Below are positions 26,518 through 35,217 of a DNA stretch of 64,000 nucleotides, in pieces. A model generated the notes under the pieces. It made no database searches and was not told where the DNA came from. It saw only the letters and a program-made list of their open reading frames with translations. The stretch's first letter is position 1, and each line of letters starts with the position of its first letter. Origin of the DNA: Actinomycetota bacterium (GTDB lineage Bacteria; Actinomycetota; Acidimicrobiia; Acidimicrobiales; JAJPHD01); contig JAJPHD010000003.1 in NCBI GenBank assembly GCA_021325455.1, positions 45,540 through 109,539 of the forward strand, in the 5' to 3' direction. The position numbers were made by a program, and so were the translations under genes.

Positions 26518-27815
26518 CCGAAGCTCCTGACCAGGGCCCAGGCGTCGGAGGCCGCCTGGCGCAGCCCCACACCGGCCCGGCGGGCCTCCCGCCTGGCGAT
26601 GCGGAGGGCACCCGGCTTGGGGGCGGGGTTCTCCACGGTGAGCATGGCTTCCATGAGCCCGCAGGCCAGGGCCGGGTACCGGGACTGCACCCGCTCGGAC
26701 ATGAGCAGGTGGGGCACCCGGCGCAGCTTGCGGTGATCGGCCAGCACGAAGCTGGACTCCAGCCGGCGCCGGTAGCCAGCCAGGCCGGCGGCGCTGATGT
26801 CACCGGCGGCCAGGGCGTCCAGGGCCGCCTGGGCGGCGGCGGCGCCCGAGCCGATGGCGAAGTTGACGCCCTCCAGCCAGATCCCGGCGGCCAGGCAGAG
26901 GCAGGCGGCGTCCCCCGCCACCAGGAACCCGTCCGCCACCAGCTCGGGCACGGTGTCGTAGCCTCCCTCGGGGATCAGATGGGCCGAGTACTCCCTCAGC
27001 TCTCCCCCGGCGACGAGGGGAGCGATGGCGGGGTGGGCCCGCAGGGCGGCTATCAGGTCCTCAGGGCGGCGCTTGGACCGGGCCAGCTCGGGGAGCCGGA
27101 CCACCACCCCCACCGCCACCGAGTCCAGGTTGGTGTAGACGAAGCCACCTCCGGGGATCCCGGGGGTGGCCCCCAGGATCTCGATGTCTGCCCCCTCGCG
27201 CCCCGACAGGCCGAAGCGGGACTCGATCTCCGAGCGGGGCAGGGCCAGGACCTCCTTGGCCCCCAGGGTGAAGTTGGCAGGGTCGGCCGGCGGGTAGAGA
27301 CCGGCCTCCTTGGCCAGGAAGGAGTTGACCCCGTCGCAGGCGATGACCACCGGCGCCTCCAGGTCCCCTTGGGGGCGATCGGTTATCACCCCGGCCACCC
27401 GCCCCCCCCTTTGCAGGAGCCCCGTGACCGTGGTCGACGTGAGGAGGCGGGCCCCGGCTTGCTCGGCCTGCCCGGCCAGCCAGGAGTCGAACTCGGGGCG
27501 AAGAGCGGTGGCGCCGTTGTAGGGAGGCCTTCCCCAGGCCGCGCTGCGGTAGTCCACGCTGAGGGCCTGGGTGGGGGTGAGCACCATGGTGACCCGGCGG
27601 GTGACCCAGCGCTGCACCGGGGCCTCGTCCCACCAGCCGGGCAGCAGCCCGTCCAGCAGGCGCCCGTACACCACGCCCCCGTACATGTTCTTGGACCCCG
27701 GGAAGGGGCCCCTTTCCACCAGCGCCACCCTCCGGCCGGCCCGGGCCAGGACCAGGGCGGCCGCCGATCCCGCCGGCCCCGCCCCCACCACCACGGCGTC
27801 GAAGCTCTCAGCCAA
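26514..27815 (-). CDS. fixC: FixC-type ETF-quinone oxidoreductase flavoprotein
   Basis: 433 residues. The FAD fold starts at once (FDAVVVGAGPAGSAAA); SKNMYGG, the middle PEFDSWL motif and the FAD-ribose motif LVAGDAACL follow. This matches FixC/geranylgeranyl-reductase-like ETF-quinone oxidoreductases without their own iron-sulphur domain, which the next gene (fixX) supplies. TTG 27815 has GGGGGTG upstream and overlaps the etfA stop by eight bases. It should pass electrons from ETF to menaquinone at the membrane. Confidence 0.9.
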   Translation of the reverse strand: MAESFDAVVVGAGPAGSAAALVLARAGRRVALVERGPFPGSKNMYGGVVYGRLLDGLLPGWWDEAPVQRWVTRRVTMVLTPTQALSVDYRSAAWGRPPYNGATALRPEFDSWLAGQAEQAGARLLTSTTVTGLLQRGGRVAGVITDRPQGDLEAPVVIACDGVNSFLAKEAGLYPPADPANFTLGAKEVLALPRSEIESRFGLSGREGADIEILGATPGIPGGGFVYTNLDSVAVGVVVRLPELARSKRRPEDLIAALRAHPAIAPLVAGGELREYSAHLIPEGGYDTVPELVADGFLVAGDAACLCLAAGIWLEGVNFAIGSGAAAAQAALDALAAGDISAAGLAGYRRRLESSFVLADHRKLRRVPHLLMSERVQSRYPALACGLMEAMLTVENPAPKPGALRIARREARRAGVGLRQAASDAWALVRSFG

Positions 27816-28725
27816 GGGGCACCCCCAGCAGCGTTGCCAGCGCATCCAGGACGGCGGGGGCGTCGGCCAGGACGGCCAGGTCCGCCAGTCCCATCATGGG
27901 GCAGCTGGGATCGGTGTTGACCGCCACCACGTGCTCGGGACGACCGATTCCGGCCACGTGCTGGGCTGCCCCCGAGATCCCGAAGGCGAGGTAGGCACGC
28001 GGGTGGATGGAGACCCCGGTGGTGCCGATCTGGGCCTGGGGCCCGGCCCAGCCGGCATCGGTCGCGGCCCGGGTGGCACCCACCGCCGCCCCCAGCGTCC
28101 CGGCCACCCGGAAGAGCCTCTCCATGGCCCCGGCGGTGCCGAGGCCGGCACCGCCGGCCGCCACCAGCTCCGCCTCGGCCAGCTCCACGCTCCCCGGCCC
28201 CGGCTCCACCACGCCCAGGCCCTGGGGATCGGGCATGACCATCAGGTTCAGGGTTATGGCATGACACTCAGGCTTAGCTAGAGCCTTAGCTTGTGGCTCG
28301 GTGCCCCGGCAGCCCGGTTCGAGGGTGACGACGGCGGGCCCCGGTGGGCGGTACTCGTGGAGCACCCCGCCGCCGTAGCGGGAGGCCAGCACCTTGCCCG
28401 GCTGGGCCAGGACCGCTCCCGCCACCAGCGGCCAACCCAGCTCATGAGCCAGGCGGGGGGCCAGGTCCCGGCCGTCGGGCGAGGCGGGGAGCAGGGCCAG
28501 GTCCTCGGCCGGCTCCGCCTCCCGCATCAGGCGGGCCAGGGCCGTTGACCAGGCCGCGGGGGCGAAGGGCCCCAGCTCGGCCAGAGCGAGCCAGCGGGCC
28601 GTGGCCAGGCCCCCGGCGGCCTCCTCGGTGCCCTCGCCAGCGAGCAGGGCCCGCCCGCCTGCCTCCGCCACCACCTCCTCGGCGCCGGCAGGCAGGCGGC
28701 CCTGACGGACCGGCACCAGCGCCAT
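27808..28725 (-). CDS. etfA: Electron transfer flavoprotein alpha subunit-like (FixB-type)
   Basis: 305 residues. The C-terminal FAD domain shows the conserved series GTTG near HPRAYLAFGISGAAQH and AVNTDPSCPMM, as in EtfA/FixB. The N-terminal part is short and divergent. ATG 28725 overlaps the preceding stop by one base (TGATG). Its partner etfB is three genes downstream, with fixC and fixX between them; that order is unusual because etfA and etfB are normally adjacent. Confidence 0.87.
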   Translation of the reverse strand: MALVPVRQGRLPAGAEEVVAEAGGRALLAGEGTEEAAGGLATARWLALAELGPFAPAAWSTALARLMREAEPAEDLALLPASPDGRDLAPRLAHELGWPLVAGAVLAQPGKVLASRYGGGVLHEYRPPGPAVVTLEPGCRGTEPQAKALAKPECHAITLNLMVMPDPQGLGVVEPGPGSVELAEAELVAAGGAGLGTAGAMERLFRVAGTLGAAVGATRAATDAGWAGPQAQIGTTGVSIHPRAYLAFGISGAAQHVAGIGRPEHVVAVNTDPSCPMMGLADLAVLADAPAVLDALATLLGVPLG

Positions 28726-30710
28726 CACAGGGCCGCCCCCACCCGTTCCCCTTCCACCACGGCCGCATGGGCCCGCCGGGGCGCCACGCAGTCCCCTGCC
28801 CGCCAGACCCGCTGGCCCCTGGACTTGAGCTCGAGGTAGAGCTCCTCGGCGGGCTGGGGAGGGGAGGCGCTCACGACCCAGTCCGCCCCGAGGAGGGCCC
28901 GCCGCCCCGTGGGGTGGTGGAGGACCGCCACCTGGCCGGCCTCCATGCCCATGGGCACCAGCTCCGTGCGCTGGGCTATGCCCTTGGCCCCGGCGGCCAC
29001 GTTCCAGTGCTCGAGGTCCAAGGTGACCCCGAGGTCCTGGCCCACGACCATCCCCGGGGTCACAACCTCCACCCGGCACCCCCGGTCCGCCAGCAGCTCG
29101 GCCACGGTGGTGGCCTGGTGAAAGCCCAGCTCGTCCACCACCAGCACCCTTGCGCGGGGGGAGACGGTGCCGTCCAGGACATGGGCGACATCGGCAACGG
29201 CTGGGCCCTCGGGCCCCGGCCCCGGCGCCAGCCAGCGACCAGGGGGCACCCAGGGGGGCCGGGCCGGCCGGGCCCCCGTGGCCACCACGACGGCATCCGG
29301 TCGCTCGGCCAGGACCTCCTCCGCCCCGGCCCGGCAGCCGTAGCGGACCTCGACCCGCCACCGGGAGCAGGCCCGCACCTGGTTGCGGACCAGGTCACCC
29401 AGCTCGGCGCGGCTGGGTACGGAGGCGGCCAGGCGCAGCTGGCCACCGGGGCGGGCCGCCGCCTCCATGACCACCACCTGGTGGCCCCGCCCGGCGGCGG
29501 CCAGGGCGGCCTGGAGGCCAGCCGGGCCGGCGCCCACCACCACCACGTGCTTGGGGCGGGGCGCCCGTCTCCGGCCACCCTCCAGGGCCTCCCGGCCCGT
29601 GGAAGGGGCCTCGATGCACCCCACCCAGCGGTTGAGCCCCATGCGGCCCACGCACTCCTGGTTGCACGAGAGGCAGAGCCTGATGTCCTCGGTCCGGCCG
29701 GCCCGGGCCTTGGCGGCGAAGGAGGCGTCGGCGATCTGGCCCCGCACCACGCCCACCAGGTCGCAATGGCCCTCCTCCAGGGCCCGCTCGGCCTGGAGGG
29801 GGTCCTTGAAGCGGCCCACGCCCACGACGGGGAGCTCGACGGCCTTGCGGATGGCCGAAGGTACGAACAGGGCGTAGCCGGGCGGCACCCGCATGGAGGC
29901 CTCGATCATGTGCAAGGTGGCCGTGGCCACCCCCAGGGAGGTGTTGATGTAGTCGACCAGGCCCTGGGCCTCGACCATGCGGGCCACCTCCACGGCCTCG
30001 GGCAGGGTAGTGCCTCCCTCGATCAGCTCGTCTCCGCACAGGCGGACCCCGAGGGCCAGGCGGGGGCCGACCGCCTCCCGGACCGCAGCCACGATCTCGA
30101 GGAGGAGGCGGGCCCGGTTGGCGAGGGAGCCGCCGTAGGCGTCGGTGCGCAGGTTGGTGGCGGGCGACAGGAAGGCCCTCACCATGGAGCTGTGGGAGCA
30201 CTGCAGCTCCACGCCGTCGAAGCCCCCCTCCAGGCACCGGTCGGCAACCTCGGCGTAGCCGGCCACCACCTCGGCTATGTCGTGGCCGTCCACCTCCTTC
30301 GGTACCTCCCGGAAGAGGGGGTCGGCCACCGGGGAGGGGGCCCAGGTGGGGAGCCTGCTGTAGAGGCCTGAGCCCTGGCCGCCGTTGTGGTTGATCTGGG
30401 CGAAGACCAGGGCCCCGTGCCGGTGGACGGCCTCGGTGACGGCCCGGTAACCGGGCAGGACGCCGGGGTGGAACCCGTGGATGAGCTTCTCGTAGGGCCA
30501 GTCCGTGGGGTGGGTGGAGTGCTCCTCGGTGATGATGAGCCCGGCCCCTCCCGCCGCCCTGGCCCCGTAGTAGGCGGCGTGCTGGTCGCTCGGGCGCCCC
30601 TCCACGGCGTAGTTGGTGAGGTGGGCGGCGAACACGATGCGGTTGGCCGCCGTGACCGGGCCCAGGCGGATAGGGGAGAAGAGCAGCGGGTAACGCGTGG
30701 AGGCCGGCAC
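28725..30710 (-). CDS. Mycofactocin-associated OYE/2,4-dienoyl-CoA reductase-type flavoprotein 1
   Basis: 661 residues. An N-terminal old-yellow-enzyme barrel binding FMN (FSPIRLGPV, then HNGGQGS) is followed by a four-cysteine iron-sulphur motif (CLSCNQEC...GC) and a C-terminal FAD/NAD fold (VVVGAGPAGLQAALAA). This is the layout of trimethylamine dehydrogenase and dienoyl-CoA reductase, and it matches the OYE families found with mycofactocin genes. GTG 30710 is used because homology starts there; ATG 30791 is an alternative. It leads the operon OYE-etfA-fixC-fixX-etfB-SDR. Confidence 0.85.
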   Translation of the reverse strand: MPASTRYPLLFSPIRLGPVTAANRIVFAAHLTNYAVEGRPSDQHAAYYGARAAGGAGLIITEEHSTHPTDWPYEKLIHGFHPGVLPGYRAVTEAVHRHGALVFAQINHNGGQGSGLYSRLPTWAPSPVADPLFREVPKEVDGHDIAEVVAGYAEVADRCLEGGFDGVELQCSHSSMVRAFLSPATNLRTDAYGGSLANRARLLLEIVAAVREAVGPRLALGVRLCGDELIEGGTTLPEAVEVARMVEAQGLVDYINTSLGVATATLHMIEASMRVPPGYALFVPSAIRKAVELPVVGVGRFKDPLQAERALEEGHCDLVGVVRGQIADASFAAKARAGRTEDIRLCLSCNQECVGRMGLNRWVGCIEAPSTGREALEGGRRRAPRPKHVVVVGAGPAGLQAALAAAGRGHQVVVMEAAARPGGQLRLAASVPSRAELGDLVRNQVRACSRWRVEVRYGCRAGAEEVLAERPDAVVVATGARPARPPWVPPGRWLAPGPGPEGPAVADVAHVLDGTVSPRARVLVVDELGFHQATTVAELLADRGCRVEVVTPGMVVGQDLGVTLDLEHWNVAAGAKGIAQRTELVPMGMEAGQVAVLHHPTGRRALLGADWVVSASPPQPAEELYLELKSRGQRVWRAGDCVAPRRAHAAVVEGERVGAAL

Positions 30711-30797
30711 CGGCCCCAGCGTGCAGCCCGGCCGTGCCGGACCGCAAGGCAAGGGGTGAGTGGCGGGAGGGGGGTGGCCGCCGTCGACCATTTCGCA

Positions 30798-30811
30798 TTA
30801 GGTTGGCCTAA
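30798..30811. promoter_or_regulatory. DtxR/MntR-like palindrome over the ZIP transporter promoter
   Basis: TTAGGTTGGCCTAA is a perfect inverted repeat (TTAGG/CCTAA, four-base centre). It contains the -10-like TAGGTT (30799-30804) and ends two bases before ATG 30814. TTAGG...CCTAA half-sites are typical of DtxR/IdeR/MntR metal regulators. Bound repressor would cover the promoter of the ZIP gene and could also affect the divergent OYE operon. Confidence 0.55.
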
Positions 30812-30813
30812 GT

Positions 30814-31692
30814 ATGAGCGAGTCCCAGACCCTGCTCCTCGGGTTGGTGGCCGGGGCCACCATCATGTTCGGCCTCCCGGTGGGCAGGCTGCGCCGGCCG
30901 CTGCCCCGGCTCCGCCAGTTCCTCTCGGCCGTGGCGGTCGGGATCCTCGTCTTCCTGGTCTGGGACGTGCTCACCAGCGCCTACCAGCCCATCGGCCGAG
31001 CCCTGGCCCGGTTGCACGACGGCTCCGGGGGAGCGCTGCCGGTGATCGGCTACGCCGCCCTCTTCTTCACCGGCATAGGCCTGGGCCTGATCGGCCTCCT
31101 CTACTACGGGCGCTACATGGCCCGCCGGGCAGCGGCGGCCCGCAGCGAGGCCCAGGCCAGGCTGTCGCCCGGCCCGGGAGCGGCAGCCGCCAACCAGGTC
31201 AGCGAGCGGGGGACCCCCTGGCTGGGCCGGCTGGGCGAGGGCGAGCGCCTGGCCCTCCTCATCGCCGTGGGCATAGGCCTGCACAACTTCGGGGAGGGCC
31301 TGGCCATAGGGTCCAGCGCCGGCCGGGGGGAGCTGGCGCTCGCCACCCTGCTCGTGATCGGCTTCGGGCTCCACAACACCACCGAGGGCTTCGGGATCGT
31401 GGCCCCTCTGGCCGCCGAGGGCCGGCGCCCGGGCTGGGGGTGGCTGCTGGCCCTGGGGGCCATAGGGGGCGGGCCGACCTTCGTGGGGACGGCGGTGGGG
31501 CGCCAGTTCACGAGCAACGAGCTGAGCGTCCTCTTCCTCACCCTGGCGGCGGGGTCCATCATCTACGTCGTGGTCCAACTGCTGGGCGTGGCCCGGAAGG
31601 CGGCCACCCCCGAAATCCTGTACTGGGGGCTGTTCGTGGGCCTGGTGGCGGGGTTCGTGACCGACATGGTGGTGAGCGCAGCGGGCGCCTGA
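30814..31692 (+). CDS. ZIP-family metal transporter
   Basis: 292 residues with about eight membrane helices and a variable cytoplasmic loop (about residues 103-135). The metal-site signatures LHNFGEG (helix 4) and LHNTTEG (helix 5) are clear, placing it in the ZIP/GufA-like group that imports zinc, manganese or iron. ATG 30814 directly follows a DtxR-like palindrome, so metal control is likely. It is the only plus-strand gene within the mycofactocin cluster from 24.5 to 35.3 kb. Confidence 0.9.
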   Translation: MSESQTLLLGLVAGATIMFGLPVGRLRRPLPRLRQFLSAVAVGILVFLVWDVLTSAYQPIGRALARLHDGSGGALPVIGYAALFFTGIGLGLIGLLYYGRYMARRAAAARSEAQARLSPGPGAAAANQVSERGTPWLGRLGEGERLALLIAVGIGLHNFGEGLAIGSSAGRGELALATLLVIGFGLHNTTEGFGIVAPLAAEGRRPGWGWLLALGAIGGGPTFVGTAVGRQFTSNELSVLFLTLAAGSIIYVVVQLLGVARKAATPEILYWGLFVGLVAGFVTDMVVSAAGA

Positions 31693-31699
31693 GCCGGCC

Positions 31700-33760
31700 T
31701 CAGCCCGTGGGGAGGCCGGCCGGCGTCCCCACCCAGGGGCCCGCCGGCACGGCCACGCCGAGGATGGCCAGGGCCGCCCGCCTTCCCTCCAGCACGGCCT
31801 CGTATACCGTGCGCGGGGCCACGGCGTCCCCGGCCCGAGCCACGCCGGGCCGCCCGCCGGCCGCCCTCCACAGGGCATCGTTGGGCAGGCGGTAGCCGGC
31901 GTCCACCACCCAGGCGGCTTCGACCACCCGCCGCTCGGCGGTGAAGCGGTCCTCCAGCACCGCCCTGTCCCTCCCCACCTGGCGCAGGAGGCTGCGCTTG
32001 GCCAGAGCCACCCCCGCCGCGTGCAGGCGGGCGTTGGCAGGGACCATGTCCCCGCTGCGGGCCAGCTCGTGGCCCACGACCAGGTCCGGGGTGGCCAACG
32101 TCACCTGGCAGCCCCGCCCAGCCAGGGTCTCTGCCACCGAGATCCCTATGGGGCCCCCCACCGGGTCCCAGACCAGGACCGGTCCGGGGTCCCGGCCGGC
32201 CCGCCCTCGCCGTCGGGCGGGGGAGGGCCCGGGACGGGCGTCCCCCTGGCACCAGGCCAGCGCCTCTTCCGGCTCCACCACCAGCGCCTGCTCGTCCAGC
32301 TGCCACGGCCTCCTCCCGGGGACCGAGCCGGTGCAGCACACGACCACGGCCCCCGAGCGGGCTGCCCCTTCGATGTCATCGGGCCCCGCCTGCCTCCCGG
32401 TGTGGATGGCCACCCCCCAGGCCCGGCACTCGGCCTCCAGCCAGTCCACCAGCGCTGCCAGGCGGTCCCGGCCCCTCCCGAGCGCCGCCGCCCGCAGGCC
32501 CCCGCCCAGCACGGGCCGCCGCTCCAGGAGCTGCACCTGGCAGCCCCCCAGGACGGCCACCCGGGCGCACTCCAGGCCGGCGGGGCCTCCCCCCACGACC
32601 AGGACCGAGGGGCTGCCGGCCCGGGGCCGGGCCCCTGTCAGGGGGGCGGGAACGCCAGGGTCCTCGGTCTCGTGCCCCGCTCCCGGCTCGCCCACACAGG
32701 AGATGACGGGGTTGCGCACGTCCCGCACCTGGCAGGCCTGGTTGCAGAGGATGCAGGGACGGGCTCGCTCGGCCTGGCCCGCCGCCACCAGGCGGCCCAG
32801 GTCCGGCTCGGCCACCTGGGCCCTGGTCATCTCGACGGCATCGGCCACCCCCGACTCCAGCATCTCGGCCGCCATGGCGGGGTCCACGATCGAGCCCTGG
32901 GCCACCACCGCCACCCGGGGGGGCAGGCCGTCGCGGGCCAGCCGGGCCAGGTCCCGGTTGAAGCCGGGCTCGGTGTGGCAGTCGGGCCGGGTGGCGGGCA
33001 CCGAGTAGATCGACCCCCTCACCACGGCCACGTAGTCGACCCAGCGCTCCAGCTCGGCGGCCAGGGCCAGGCCGGCGTCGGGAGCCATCCCGGCCCACGG
33101 AGCCAGCTCGTCCAGGCACAGGCGGAGGCCGACCACCGCCGGGCCTACGGCTCCCCGCAGGGCAGCCAGGACCTGACGGGCGAAGCGCGACCGGTCGGCA
33201 CCCCACTCGTCGGTGCGGTGGTTGGTGAGCGCCGAGCAGAACTGGCGGATCAGGCTGTGCTGGCCGGCGTTCACCTCCACCCCGTCCAGGCCGGCCTCCA
33301 TGGCGAGGTGGGCGGCGGTGGCGAACCCCGTCACGACCGCCCCCACGTCCTCGGGCTCCATCTCCTTGGGGACCTCCCGGGAGGCGACCTCGGGGACCCG
33401 GGACGGCGCCCACAGGGGTGCCTGGCTGTAGGCGCTGGACCCCTGGCCGCCGGCATGGCCCAGGGCCGCCAGGGCCAGCGCTCCCTCCTCCCGGCAGGCC
33501 CGGGCCACCCCAGCCCACCCCTCCGCCGACTCGCAGGCCAGCGGGCAGCGCTCGTAGGGCCAGTCGCTCGGGTGGACGGAGGCCTCCTCCACCACGATGA
33601 CCCCCGCCCCACCCGCAGCCCGCCTCCGGTAGTAGGCCACGTGCCGGTCCGACACCGACCGCCCCCGGCCCAGGTTGGTCTCGTGGGGCCCGAAGAAGAT
33701 GCGGTTGCGGGACCGCCGGGCCCCCAGGTCCAGCGGCTCGAGGAGCGGGGAGCCCCTCAC
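31700..33760 (-). CDS. Mycofactocin-associated OYE/2,4-dienoyl-CoA reductase-type flavoprotein 2
   Basis: 686 residues with the same layout as the first OYE protein: FMN barrel (LDLGARRSRNRIFFGPHETN, HAGGQGS), four-cysteine cluster (CILCNQAC...SC) and C-terminal nucleotide-binding fold (VVGGGPAGLECARVA). It is clearly diverged from the first copy, so they are old paralogues. GTG 33760 overlaps the mftBC stop (GTGA). The operon mftA-mftBC-OYE suggests that this enzyme uses or recycles mycofactocin. The actual substrate is unknown. Confidence 0.85.
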   Translation of the reverse strand: MRGSPLLEPLDLGARRSRNRIFFGPHETNLGRGRSVSDRHVAYYRRRAAGGAGVIVVEEASVHPSDWPYERCPLACESAEGWAGVARACREEGALALAALGHAGGQGSSAYSQAPLWAPSRVPEVASREVPKEMEPEDVGAVVTGFATAAHLAMEAGLDGVEVNAGQHSLIRQFCSALTNHRTDEWGADRSRFARQVLAALRGAVGPAVVGLRLCLDELAPWAGMAPDAGLALAAELERWVDYVAVVRGSIYSVPATRPDCHTEPGFNRDLARLARDGLPPRVAVVAQGSIVDPAMAAEMLESGVADAVEMTRAQVAEPDLGRLVAAGQAERARPCILCNQACQVRDVRNPVISCVGEPGAGHETEDPGVPAPLTGARPRAGSPSVLVVGGGPAGLECARVAVLGGCQVQLLERRPVLGGGLRAAALGRGRDRLAALVDWLEAECRAWGVAIHTGRQAGPDDIEGAARSGAVVVCCTGSVPGRRPWQLDEQALVVEPEEALAWCQGDARPGPSPARRRGRAGRDPGPVLVWDPVGGPIGISVAETLAGRGCQVTLATPDLVVGHELARSGDMVPANARLHAAGVALAKRSLLRQVGRDRAVLEDRFTAERRVVEAAWVVDAGYRLPNDALWRAAGGRPGVARAGDAVAPRTVYEAVLEGRRAALAILGVAVPAGPWVGTPAGLPTG

Positions 33761-35217
33761 CTCCTCGCCGGTGAGGGCACCGGCACCGCTGCGGGGCGGC
33801 TGTGGCCCGCCCCCGGTGAGGGGGCCCGGCCGGCGGGGACCCGGGCCAGGGCCTCCTCCCCGTGGCCCAGGGCGCATTCCGGGTCGGGGCCGTCAAGGGG
33901 CAGGCCGGTGAAGAACTTGGCCGCCAGGCACCCGCCGCGGCAGGCGTCATAGGAGCCGCACGAGGAGCAGGCCCCGGGGGAGGAGGGCCGGCGCAGGCCG
34001 GCGAAGAGCTCAGAGGACCGCCAGACGGCCGTGAACCCGCCGGGGTCCAGGACGCTCCCGGCCCGGAACTCCGGGTGGAGGGTGAAGGGGCAGGCGTACA
34101 CGTCGCCGAGGGGGTCCACCAGGCACACCACCCTCCCCGCCCCGCAGAGGTTGAGGCCGGGCAGGGCCGGCCCCAGGGCCGAGAGGTGGAAGAAGGAGTC
34201 CCCGGTGAGCACATGGGGGCGGTCCCGCAGCCAGGCGTAGAGGTGGCGGCGCTGCTCGGGGGTGGGGTGGAGGCGCTCCCAGCTGGCCGCCCCCCGTCCC
34301 GAGGGGCGCAGGCGGGTGAGCCGGAGCTGGGCCCCGTAGGCGGTGGCCAGAGCCTCCAGTCGGTCCAGCTCGTCGATGTTGTGGCGGGTGACCACCACGC
34401 TCAGCTTGAACGGGCCGAACCCGGCCTCGGCCAGGTGGTCCATGGCCCGCCGGGCGGTGGCGAAGGAGCCCGGCCCCCGCACGGCGTCGTTGGTGGCCGG
34501 GGTGGCGCCGTCCAGGGAGACCTGCACGTCCACGTAGGCCATGGCTGCCAGCTGCGTGGCCCGCTTGCGGGTCAGGGTGGATCCGTTGGTGGAGAACTTG
34601 ACTCCCACCCCCCGCTCCACGGCATAGGTGACGAGGTCGTAGAAGTCGGCCCGCACCGTGGGCTCCCCGCCCCCGATGTTGACGTAGAAGACCGACAGGG
34701 CCGCCAGCTCGTCGATGAGGGCCCGGGCCTGATCGGTCCGCAGTTCATTCGGGTCCCGCCGGCCCGAGCTCGACAGGCAGTGGATGCAGGCCAGGTTGCA
34801 GGCGTAGGTGAGCTCCCAGGTGAGGCAGATGGGAGCGGACAGCCCCCCCGAGAGGCGCCCGGCCAGGGACCGGCTGGCGGCCCGGGCGGGCGGCGGAGCA
34901 CCCTCCCCCCCGGGGAGGGCGGGCGGATCCGCCTCCGGCTCTTTCCTCCTCACCATGCCGGAGCGCAAGAGGCTGCCCAGGGCCCCGAGGACCGCCTCCT
35001 GGCGCTCCTCGGCCACGGGCCCGGCGGCCAGCGCCTCCCCCAGGGAGCGGTGGTGGGCCAGGTCGCGGACCAGCTGGGCCAGGGCCGGGTCCTTGACGAG
35101 GGCCAGGCGGCGGTTGCCGTAGTGGTAGGCGAGGCCCCCGAACGCCTCGGCCCTGATGGCCGCCTGGGGATGGAGCTCGTAGGCGCTCCCCAGGTCCAGG
35201 GTTCCTTCCCCTCTCAA
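33757..35217 (-). CDS. mftC: MftB-MftC fusion: mycofactocin precursor chaperone and radical SAM maturase
   Basis: 486 residues. Residues 1-95 match MftB, the PqqD-like peptide chaperone (ELHPQAAIRAEAFGGLAYH). A proline/alanine-rich linker (about 96-122) leads into MftC: the radical SAM motif C140-x3-C144-x2-C147, GGGEPTVR, and a C-terminal SPASM region (NLCGAGRVVC, YACPF, GGCLAAKFFTGLPLDGPDPEC given in parts). MftC oxidatively decarboxylates and cross-links the Val-Tyr end of MftA. TTG 35217 overlaps the mftA stop (TTGA); GTG 35229 is an alternative. Usually MftB and MftC are separate proteins. Confidence 0.94.
   Translation of the reverse strand: MRGEGTLDLGSAYELHPQAAIRAEAFGGLAYHYGNRRLALVKDPALAQLVRDLAHHRSLGEALAAGPVAEERQEAVLGALGSLLRSGMVRRKEPEADPPALPGGEGAPPPARAASRSLAGRLSGGLSAPICLTWELTYACNLACIHCLSSSGRRDPNELRTDQARALIDELAALSVFYVNIGGGEPTVRADFYDLVTYAVERGVGVKFSTNGSTLTRKRATQLAAMAYVDVQVSLDGATPATNDAVRGPGSFATARRAMDHLAEAGFGPFKLSVVVTRHNIDELDRLEALATAYGAQLRLTRLRPSGRGAASWERLHPTPEQRRHLYAWLRDRPHVLTGDSFFHLSALGPALPGLNLCGAGRVVCLVDPLGDVYACPFTLHPEFRAGSVLDPGGFTAVWRSSELFAGLRRPSSPGACSSCGSYDACRGGCLAAKFFTGLPLDGPDPECALGHGEEALARVPAGRAPSPGAGHSRPAAVPVPSPARR

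Noticed and set aside
28344..30371. A 675-residue plus-strand frame inside the OYE and etfA genes
   Set aside because: Low-complexity Gly/Pro/Ala/His sequence with no motif; the minus strand holds clear flavoprotein genes.
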